Source: SZAS-103 sp964640525 (GTDB lineage: Bacteria; Pseudomonadota; Gammaproteobacteria; Xanthomonadales; Xanthomonadaceae). From it: DNA of 64,000 nucleotides. The stretch spans positions 17,283 through 81,282 of the forward strand of contig CAZXGS010000008.1 in the NCBI GenBank assembly GCA_964640525.1. The letters run 5' to 3'. The first letter of the stretch is position 1; every line of letters starts with the position of its first letter. Under the pieces are notes generated by a model, which had not been told where the DNA came from, searched no databases, and saw only the letters and a program-made list of their open reading frames with translations. Of this stretch, positions 57,049-64,000 are shown in pieces. A program made the translations under genes and the position numbers.

Positions 57049-58785
57049 ATGACCCGTGGCTTCGCACTCGCCATCGCCCTCCTGCTGTGTACGCCACCCT
57101 GCGCCCACGCCGTGCAGGTGGGCACGGTGCGCATCGATGGCATTGCCGACGCGGAAGCGGCGCGCAACGCACAGGCGTTCGTGTCCATGCGGCGCGCCAT
57201 CGGCAAGGACATCAGCGAGCAGCGCCTGGATTTCCTGCTCGGCCAGGCGGAAGCGGAAATCCGCACCGCGCTGGAGCCGTTCGGCTATTACGATGCCAAG
57301 GTCGCCACCAAGGTGCAGCGCCAGGGCGACACCGCGCAGGTCGTGTTTACGGTGCAGGTCGGCCAGCCGGTGCGGGTCGCCACGCGGCAGGTCGGCATGC
57401 GCGGGCCCGCGGCCACCGACACGCCGATCGCGCGCGCGGTCGAAGCCTTCAAGCCCAAGCCCGGCGCCGTGCTCGACCATCGCAAGTACGAGGCCAGCAA
57501 GCAGGAGGTCGAACGCCTGCTCGACGCACGCGGCTACTTCGATGCCAACCTGGCCACCCATCGCGTCGAGGTCACCCGTGCCACCCGCTCCGCCGCCATC
57601 GACGTGGCTTGGGACAGCGGCGCGCGCTACCGCTTCGGCGCCACCACCTTCGCACCCAACCAGCTCCAGCCCGGCCTGCTGGAACCGTTGCTGCGCTGGA
57701 AGCCTGGCCAGCCCTACAGTGCGGCGCGCCTGTTGACTCTGCAGCAAGCGCTCGCCGACCTGGATTACTTCAGCACCGTGGAGGTCGCCCCGGACGTGGA
57801 GCATCGCGCCGACGGCCAGGTTCCCGTCCTCGTCACCACCACGCCGGCCAAACGCAACGTCTACAGCGCCGGCCTCAGTTACGGCACCGACAGCGGGATG
57901 GGCGTCACCCTCGGCTTCGACCGCCGCTGGATCAACCGCCGCGGGCACAAGTTCGACGCGCAACTGGAGTGGGCGCAGAACCGCAAGCTGGTCACCGCGA
58001 ACTACCGCATCCCCGCCTTCGGTTGGCTGGACGGCTGGTATGGGCTGGCAACCAACTACAGCGACGAGACCACCGACGCCGGCCACACCCGCCTGGCCGA
58101 GATCGTCGGCAGCCGCAGCGGCCGCCTCGACCGCTGGAACCTGACGGCTGCCTTGCATGTCCAGCGCGAGCGTTACCAGGACGCGCTGTACCCGGGGTTC
58201 GATCGCTTCGCGACGCTGGTGTTTCCCGCGTTCTCGGCGCAGACGACCCGCACCGACAATCGTCTCTACCCGAGTCGCGGCTGGTCGCTGGCGATGGATG
58301 CCAGCGGCGGGGCGACCGCGATCGGCTCGGACGTGGACTTCCTGCAACTGCATGCGCGCGCGGCCTGGATCCACGGCTTCGGTCACGGCAACCGCTTGCT
58401 GCTGCGCGGCGAGATCGGCCGCGTGTTCACCGGCGACTTCAGCCGCCTGCCGCCCTCGCTGCGCTATTACGCCGGCGGCGACAACAGCGTGCGCGGCTAC
58501 AGCTATCAGGAGATCGGCCCACGGGTGAACGGCCAGAACGTGGGCGCGCCGAACCTGGTGCTGGCCAGCATCGAGTTCGAGCACCGCTTCACCCGAACCT
58601 GGGGCGCGGCGGTGTTCGCCGATGACGGCGACGCCTTCAACGACCGGCCGCGCTCGCATCTCGGACTGGGCTTGGGCCTGCGCTGGCACTCGCCGGTCGG
58701 GCCGATACGGATCGACCTCGCCCACGGCTTCAACGATGCGCATGCGCCGGTGCACCTGCACATCAACATCGGATCGGGACTGTGA
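57049..58785 (+). CDS. tamA: Translocation and assembly module subunit TamA
   Basis: A 578-residue Omp85-family outer-membrane protein. It has a signal peptide (1-21, ending AHAVQ). Three POTRA domains (about 22-275) carry PFGYYDAKV and GYFDANLA motifs. The C-terminal 16-strand barrel has the RGY-type motif at NSVRGYSYQEIGPR and the last strand GPIRIDLAHGF. With TamB it exports autotransporters and may move phospholipids. ATG 57049. Its stop overlaps the tamB start (GTGA). Confidence 0.95.
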   Translation: MTRGFALAIALLLCTPPCAHAVQVGTVRIDGIADAEAARNAQAFVSMRRAIGKDISEQRLDFLLGQAEAEIRTALEPFGYYDAKVATKVQRQGDTAQVVFTVQVGQPVRVATRQVGMRGPAATDTPIARAVEAFKPKPGAVLDHRKYEASKQEVERLLDARGYFDANLATHRVEVTRATRSAAIDVAWDSGARYRFGATTFAPNQLQPGLLEPLLRWKPGQPYSAARLLTLQQALADLDYFSTVEVAPDVEHRADGQVPVLVTTTPAKRNVYSAGLSYGTDSGMGVTLGFDRRWINRRGHKFDAQLEWAQNRKLVTANYRIPAFGWLDGWYGLATNYSDETTDAGHTRLAEIVGSRSGRLDRWNLTAALHVQRERYQDALYPGFDRFATLVFPAFSAQTTRTDNRLYPSRGWSLAMDASGGATAIGSDVDFLQLHARAAWIHGFGHGNRLLLRGEIGRVFTGDFSRLPPSLRYYAGGDNSVRGYSYQEIGPRVNGQNVGAPNLVLASIEFEHRFTRTWGAAVFADDGDAFNDRPRSHLGLGLGLRWHSPVGPIRIDLAHGFNDAHAPVHLHINIGSGL

Positions 58786-61700
58786 GCGCCACGCCCGGAT
58801 CTCGATCCGCGACCGCATCCGGGCCGCCTCGCCGCGGCTGGCGGCGCATGGCTTGGGCCAGCCTGATGCTGGTGCTGGGCGTGGCCTTGCTGCTGGCCTG
58901 GCTGCTGTGGACGACGCGCGGGCGCGATGTCGTGCTCGGACGGATCGCCGCGGCGATGCCTACCGGGTCCTTGCGATGGCAGCGCGCCGAGGGCGTCATC
59001 GCCGGCCCGCTGACCCTGCACGACGTGCGCTTCCGGCACGCCGGCGTGGACTTCTCCGCCACGCGTGTGACGCTCGATCCGGCGCTGTCCGGCCTGCTCC
59101 GCGGCCGCCTGCAACTGGACACGCTGACCCTCGAAGCGGGCATCCTCGACCTGCCGATCGACCGGACCCCGCAACCGCCACCGCGATGGCCCGACGTGCT
59201 GCCGCGCCTGGATGTGCCGTTCACGACGCAGGTGCGCGCGTTGGATCTGCGTGGCCTGCGCATTTCCCGGGAAGGCGCACCGCTGCTCGCGATCACCCGC
59301 GCGCACGGCGCGCTGACGCTGGCACCCGGCCGGGTGGAGATCGCCGGCCTGGATGTGGCCAGCGATCGCGGCGTGCTGCACATGGATGCACGCATGGACG
59401 CCCGACGCGCCTGGGCCACGCGCCTGCGCGCGTCCTGGCAAGCGCCCGCGGATGCGCAAGGGCCACCCGCGCAACTGCGGCTGGTAGCCGGCGGCGATCT
59501 GGATCGGTTCGTGCTGGCGCTTGGCGGCAACGCTCCGGCGCCGCTGGCGCTGCGCCTGACCCTGCGCAACGGGCGCCAGGTTCCCGACTGGACGTTGCAG
59601 GCGACCAGCGCCAACCTCGACCCAGCGGCGCTGGCCGCGTTGTTCGGGTCATCGCCACGACCCACGCAAGGTGCGCCGTGGTCGTTCGCCCTGGATGCCG
59701 CAGGCCACGGCGGTCGTGCCCGTCTCCAGGGGCGGCTTGCGCAGGGTGGCGCGACGTGGGTGATCGCGCCTTCGCGACTGGCGTTCGCCGACGGCGTGAT
59801 CGACGCCGATCCGCTCGCGCTGGACCTGCTCGGCGGCCACCTGCGCCTGGACGGCCACATCGACCTGCGACCCCAGGCGCCCACCGTGGATGCCCGCGCG
59901 ACCGTGGATGGCCTGCGCTGGCGCGCCGATCCGAACGCCGAGCCGGTGCAGGCCAGCGGCAAGCTGGCGCTGCATGGTTCGCTCGACGACTGGCTCGCGG
60001 CGGGCAGCGTCCGCCTGCTGCGCGGCGCGGAACACGCCCGCCTCACGTTCTCCGCCCGTGGCGACCTCCAGCAGTCCACGCTGGAGAAAATCGACATCAC
60101 TACCCCGGCCGGCACACTGCGCGGCAGCGGGACGTTGCGCTGGGCGCCCACGTTGGCATGGCGTGCGGACGCGCAACTGGATCGCTTCGACCCCGGCTAC
60201 CTCGCGCCGGGTTTCGAAGGCGCGGTCTCCGCCCGCCTGCGTGGCAGCGGCGGCATCGGCAGCGACGCGCGCTGGTCGTTGCAAGCAACGATCGACGGCC
60301 TGGGTGGCAAGCTGCGCGGCCGCGCACTCGGTGGCCACGCCAGCGTCGACTGGAAAGCCGACCGCGGCATGCTGGATGCCGACCTGCAGGTCGGTGGCAG
60401 TCGCGTGCAGGCCAAGGGGCGCATCGGTGCTGCCAACGATCTGCAACTGCGTCTGGATCCGCTGCAGTTGTCCGACGTGCTGCCGAGCGCGCGCGGGCGC
60501 GTGGAGGGCCAACTGTCGATCCGCGGCACCCTGCCGGTGCCCGCCGTGGAGGGCCGACTGGATGCGCATGCCCTGGCATGGCAAGGCTTTGGCGCACGCC
60601 ATCTGCGGCTGGAGGGGCGCCTCACCCAGGCCGGTGGCGATGGCACTTTGCAGATCCTCGGCGAGGGCCTGACCGGCGTGGCCGGGGTGGATCGAATGAC
60701 GGCGCAGCTTCGCGGTTCGCCCACCCAACCGCAACTGCGCGCGCAGGTGGCAGGCCCGGCGGGCTCGCTCGAGCTGGCGCTGGACGCGCAGCGCCGCGGC
60801 CCGGCTTGGAGCGGTCGCATCGCCAGCCTGCAGTTCGCCCCGCCGCAGGGGCAGGCATGGACGCTGGCGGCGCCGGCGGCCTTTTCTGCCGACGCGCGCG
60901 GCACGCTGCGGCTGGCCTCGACCTGCCTGCAGGCGGACACCGCATCGATCTGCGCGCAGATCGACTGGCCGCATCGCGCCAGCCTGCAGGCGCGCGCGTT
61001 GCCGCTGGCGTGGATCGACCCCTGGATCGCCCAGTCCGACCTGCAGCCGCAGGCGTGGGGTACCGTCAATCTCGACGCCCAAGGGGCGGCCGACGCGCGC
61101 GGCCGCTGGAGCGGCCAGGCACGCGTGGACTCGGACGCCGGCGGCATCCGCCTGGCGTCGCGGTCCGGCCCATCCCTGCTTGGCTACACCGGCTTGAGCG
61201 CGCATGCGCGGCTGGCGGGAGATCGCGTCCACGCGCAGGCCTCGGCGCTGCTCGCGGCCGGCGGCAGCCTGCAGGCGCAACTGACCTCGGGCCTGTCGTC
61301 CACGGCACCGTGGCAGGGCAGTCTGGGCGTGGACCTGCGCGACATCACCTGGCTGGAACTGTTCTCCACCGACATCGCCGCACCGACCGGCGAGGCGCAG
61401 GCGCGCTTGACCCTCGGCGGCAGCCCGGCACAGCCGACGTTCTCCGGCCACCTGAAGTTGTCGGACCTGCGCACCGAGTTGCCGGCGCTGGGCGTGAGCC
61501 TGCGCGATGGCCAGATCGGCGTGGATGCCGATGCGACCGGCGCGGCCACGATCTCCGGTTCCCTGCGTGCCGGCGAGGGCACCCTGGCCGTTGGTGGCCA
61601 GTGGCACTGGAACCAGTCCGGCGCACCGGTGACGCTCACGCTCAAGGGCCAGAACCTGCGGGTCGCCGACACCCCCGAACTGCAGGCCGATGCCTCGCCC

Positions 61701-62561
61701 GACCTGCAACTGGGATTTGCCGCAGGCACGCTCAACCTGCGCGGCACGGTCGAGGTGCCCAGCGCGAAACTCGACCTGGAGCGCCTGGACGAGAGCGTGT
61801 CACCTTCGCCCGACGTGGTGGTGCTCGATCCGGTCGAGAAGACGCGCAGCACCCCGCTCAAGCTCGACGTGGATCTGCGGCTGGCGCTGGGCAAGCAGGT
61901 AAAGCTCAAGGGATTCGGCCTGGACGGCACGCTGGGCGGACAACTGCGCGTGCGCAAGCCACCTGGCGGCGGCATGCACGCCAGCGGCGCGCTGGAAGTC
62001 GGCGGCTATTACGCCGCCTACGGCCAGCAGTTGCAGATCGAGCGCGCCCGCCTGCAATACAACGGCAGCGGCTTCGACGATCCGGCGCTGGACGTGCTGG
62101 CCCAGCGCCAGTTCGACGACGGCACCACGGTGGGCGTGCGCGTGCGTGGCAGCGCGCGGCGCCCGCAGACGCAGATCGTGTCCACCCCGGCAATGGATCC
62201 GACCCAGGCGCTGGCGTACCTGGTGATCGGTCGCCCGTTGCAGTCGGCCGACCCCGACGAGACCCGCCGGATCGGTGCCGCTTCGGCGGCGTTGGCCGTG
62301 GGCAGCAACCTGATCGCGCAGACCATCGGCGCCAGGCTGGGGTTGGATGCTGCCGGCGTCAACGACTCGCGCGCCCTGGGCGGGGAAGCCTTCACCGTCG
62401 GCAAGTACCTCTCGCCGCGGCTGTTCGTCAGCTACGGCGTGGCGCTGGCCGGCACCGGCGAGGTGCTCACGCTGAAATACCTGCTGCGCAAGGGCTTCGA
62501 CATCCGCATCGAGTCGGCGAAGGAAAACCGCGCTTCGGTGAACTGGCGGATCGAACGCTGA
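58782..62561 (+). CDS. tamB: Translocation and assembly module protein TamB
   Basis: A 1259-residue inner-membrane-anchored AsmA-like protein. A basic N-terminus and membrane helix (about 24-44) are followed by a very long beta-taco periplasmic region. The conserved DUF490 C-terminal domain (about 900-1259) includes LDVLAQRQFDDGTTVGVRVR and a Phe/Arg-rich last strand (NRASVNWRIER). It bridges the periplasm to TamA. The GTG at 58782 overlaps the tamA stop, which sets the start. Confidence 0.95.
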   Translation: MSATPGSRSATASGPPRRGWRRMAWASLMLVLGVALLLAWLLWTTRGRDVVLGRIAAAMPTGSLRWQRAEGVIAGPLTLHDVRFRHAGVDFSATRVTLDPALSGLLRGRLQLDTLTLEAGILDLPIDRTPQPPPRWPDVLPRLDVPFTTQVRALDLRGLRISREGAPLLAITRAHGALTLAPGRVEIAGLDVASDRGVLHMDARMDARRAWATRLRASWQAPADAQGPPAQLRLVAGGDLDRFVLALGGNAPAPLALRLTLRNGRQVPDWTLQATSANLDPAALAALFGSSPRPTQGAPWSFALDAAGHGGRARLQGRLAQGGATWVIAPSRLAFADGVIDADPLALDLLGGHLRLDGHIDLRPQAPTVDARATVDGLRWRADPNAEPVQASGKLALHGSLDDWLAAGSVRLLRGAEHARLTFSARGDLQQSTLEKIDITTPAGTLRGSGTLRWAPTLAWRADAQLDRFDPGYLAPGFEGAVSARLRGSGGIGSDARWSLQATIDGLGGKLRGRALGGHASVDWKADRGMLDADLQVGGSRVQAKGRIGAANDLQLRLDPLQLSDVLPSARGRVEGQLSIRGTLPVPAVEGRLDAHALAWQGFGARHLRLEGRLTQAGGDGTLQILGEGLTGVAGVDRMTAQLRGSPTQPQLRAQVAGPAGSLELALDAQRRGPAWSGRIASLQFAPPQGQAWTLAAPAAFSADARGTLRLASTCLQADTASICAQIDWPHRASLQARALPLAWIDPWIAQSDLQPQAWGTVNLDAQGAADARGRWSGQARVDSDAGGIRLASRSGPSLLGYTGLSAHARLAGDRVHAQASALLAAGGSLQAQLTSGLSSTAPWQGSLGVDLRDITWLELFSTDIAAPTGEAQARLTLGGSPAQPTFSGHLKLSDLRTELPALGVSLRDGQIGVDADATGAATISGSLRAGEGTLAVGGQWHWNQSGAPVTLTLKGQNLRVADTPELQADASPDLQLGFAAGTLNLRGTVEVPSAKLDLERLDESVSPSPDVVVLDPVEKTRSTPLKLDVDLRLALGKQVKLKGFGLDGTLGGQLRVRKPPGGGMHASGALEVGGYYAAYGQQLQIERARLQYNGSGFDDPALDVLAQRQFDDGTTVGVRVRGSARRPQTQIVSTPAMDPTQALAYLVIGRPLQSADPDETRRIGAASAALAVGSNLIAQTIGARLGLDAAGVNDSRALGGEAFTVGKYLSPRLFVSYGVALAGTGEVLTLKYLLRKGFDIRIESAKENRASVNWRIER

Positions 62562-62612
62562 ACTTTCCGCAGTCGCAGCACCGACGCCGGAGCGGACGAT
62601 TCGACGCACGCA

Positions 62613-64000
62613 TCACGGCATCGCCTTGGCTTCGGTCGCGGTCGGCAAACCGACCTTGTTGCAGAACGCCGCGAAGCGCGGATCGTCCCTGAAACGCAGG
62701 ATGATCGGATCGAACAACAACCAACTGATGCCTGGATCGCGATTGTCCCAGGCGCGATCGAGCCATTCGAACGTCTTGTCCGCATCGCGACGCAGCGCGT
62801 AAACATCAGCGATTTGATACGCCGAGTTGTCGGCATGCTTGGCAATCAGTACCTGCAACGCTGCGTTTGCCGCTGTCTTGTCCTGTCCAAGCTGCAGTGT
62901 GAGTGCCATGGCGACATCAATGTAGGTATCGGAGCCGGCTTTGCGCGCAACGACCAAGGCGGCTTGGGATTGGCCTCGTTCGACAAGAACCAGTGCCAGA
63001 CCCATGTACAAGGCATCGTCATCAGGCACCCGCTTGATGGCAGCGCGCAGGACTCGCTCCGCCTTGTCCATCTCGCCAACTCCGGCCAGATTCGCGCCCA
63101 GCCAGAAATTGGCATCGCTATTGCGCGGGTCGTCGGCGATGGCTTGTTCCAGCAACGCGATGGCTTGCCGCGAATGTCCAAGGGCACCTTGCACGATGCC
63201 CAAGCCATACTTCGCCTCGGCATCATGCGGCGCCAATTGCAGCGCGCGCCGATATTCGGCCTCGGCGACTTTCCAATCGAAGGCAGCCCAAAGCGCGAAT
63301 TTGCCGCGTGCGTTGTGCGCGACGGCCAGCATCGGATCCAATTCGAGCGCATGCTCCGCTGCCGCGCGACCGGAGGAATAGGCCTGTTGCTTCGCTTCAC
63401 TGCCGAGGTAGTACGCCCCTAGCTGAATCCATGCGTTTGCGCTGGACGCATACGCTGCCGCATAGCGCGGATCGATGCGCGCTGCTTCGTTGAACTGGCC
63501 GATCGCGGCACGCAATGCCGCCTCGTTGTTGAGATGAAATTTCGCGAGACCTTTCAGGTAGGCACTGTAGGCATCCAGATTGCCGCTTGGCGGCCGGTCG
63601 CTCTGCACCACCGCGCCGCCGCCATCGAGCAGCTTTGCCTTCATTGCACCGGCTACCTGATTCGTGATGGCGTCTTGCAACGCAAACAGGTCCGTATAGG
63701 GGCGGTCGTAATTTTGCGACCAAAGCGTTCTTCCATCGACAGCATTCACCAACTCGGCGCTGACGCGCACTTTGTCGCCCTGCCGCCGCACACTGCCTTC
63801 GAGCAGGTGCGCCACGCCGAGCGCACGGCCCAGCGCGTCGCTGGACAGCCTTGAGTTGCGAAACTGGAACGCCGAGTTCCGACTGATGACCTTCAACCCC
63901 TCGAACTGCGACAACGCCACGATCAAGTCTTCCGACAATCCGTCTGAAAAATGGCTCTTCGTGAAAGCGTGTGGGTGATTTGAGGCGTCCAAACCGACGC
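62613..64000 (-). CDS. TPR protein with TolB/adenylate-cyclase-type N-domain (partial)
   Basis: At least 462 residues; the frame stays open to the right edge, so the N-terminus is cut. The visible start HFSDGLSEDLIVALSQ to SVRRQGDKVRVSAELVNAVDG and LWSQNYDRPYTDLFALQD matches the module found in TPR regulators and signalling proteins of CadC or Ser/Thr-kinase type. TPR repeats (about 140-420) follow, e.g. AEAEYRRALQLAPHDAEAKY. The missing part could be a DNA-binding winged helix, a cyclase or a kinase domain. It converges with tamB; 51 bp separate the stops. Confidence 0.85.
   Translation of the reverse strand, partial: VGLDASNHPHAFTKSHFSDGLSEDLIVALSQFEGLKVISRNSAFQFRNSRLSSDALGRALGVAHLLEGSVRRQGDKVRVSAELVNAVDGRTLWSQNYDRPYTDLFALQDAITNQVAGAMKAKLLDGGGAVVQSDRPPSGNLDAYSAYLKGLAKFHLNNEAALRAAIGQFNEAARIDPRYAAAYASSANAWIQLGAYYLGSEAKQQAYSSGRAAAEHALELDPMLAVAHNARGKFALWAAFDWKVAEAEYRRALQLAPHDAEAKYGLGIVQGALGHSRQAIALLEQAIADDPRNSDANFWLGANLAGVGEMDKAERVLRAAIKRVPDDDALYMGLALVLVERGQSQAALVVARKAGSDTYIDVAMALTLQLGQDKTAANAALQVLIAKHADNSAYQIADVYALRRDADKTFEWLDRAWDNRDPGISWLLFDPIILRFRDDPRFAAFCNKVGLPTATEAKAMP

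Noticed and set aside
58622..62692. Very long alternative frame (1356 codons) over tamA end and tamB
   Set aside because: Same-strand shadow of tamB in another frame; Arg/Ala/Pro-rich with no domain, and tamB has clear family features.

Overview
The window comes from a high-GC gammaproteobacterium, most probably of the order Lysobacterales/Xanthomonadales. The basis is gene content and order: pilMNOPQ next to mrcA/ponA, rpoZ-spoT-ridA-recG, an AcnD/PrpF type methylcitrate pathway, and dispersed palindromic repeats of the kind common in xanthomonad genomes. I recognised no rRNA, tRNA, CRISPR array, prophage or transposase. Coding density is high. Most long open frames opposite the genes are GC-rich shadows and were left out.

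Layout. 1-556: tandem copies of a roughly 45-bp intergenic repeat. 557-10034 (minus): transketolase, then a MoxR-DUF58-DUF4381-BatA-BatB-BatD (aerotolerance type) operon with stop/start overlaps and an in-frame 15-bp minisatellite in batB. 10131-16680 (minus): the type IV pilus operon pilM-N-O-P-Q, a hairpin terminator, then a cyclic-nucleotide-binding-like/EAL protein. 16922-20392 (plus): penicillin-binding protein 1A and a hypothetical gene. 20446-27915 (minus): gltA, rpmE2 (L31 type B), recG, ridA, spoT, rpoZ. 28132-29223 (minus): an OmpA-family porin. 29377-35654 (minus): prpD, prpF, a parDE toxin-antitoxin pair and acnD. 35983-37995 (plus): fadH, whose stop codon overlaps one end of a 133-bp MITE-like inverted-repeat element.

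38250-50019 (minus) is a 13-gene Tad/Flp pilus locus: major pilin flp, internal terminator, TadG-like, large TadE-like, a secreted protein of unknown function, a second small Flp-type pilin, CpaB/RcpC, CpaC/RcpA secretin, an FHA-CpaF/TadA fusion, TadB, TadC, a DUF192 protein, a 55-residue ORF and TadE. Most junctions are 4-nt stop/start overlaps. No TadZ/CpaE, TadV/CpaA or TadD is present. 50878-54459 (plus): a lytic transglycosylase, a SleB-like hydrolase, a beta-class glutathione S-transferase and a flavin-reductase-like protein. 54628-56889 (minus): prpB-prpC, the other half of the methylcitrate pathway, 19 kb from acnD. 57049-62561 (plus): tamA-tamB. 62613-64000 (minus): a TPR protein that runs off the right edge.

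The window thus combines two pilus systems (type IVa assembly platform with secretin, and Tad), envelope biogenesis (PBP1A, TamAB, OmpA, Bat), stringent response (rpoZ-spoT), and propionate catabolism (PrpB, PrpC, AcnD, PrpF and also PrpD). The most unusual parts are the Tad locus composition, the methylcitrate pathway split around it, and four copies of a bipartite palindromic repeat, two of them directly in front of methylcitrate genes.
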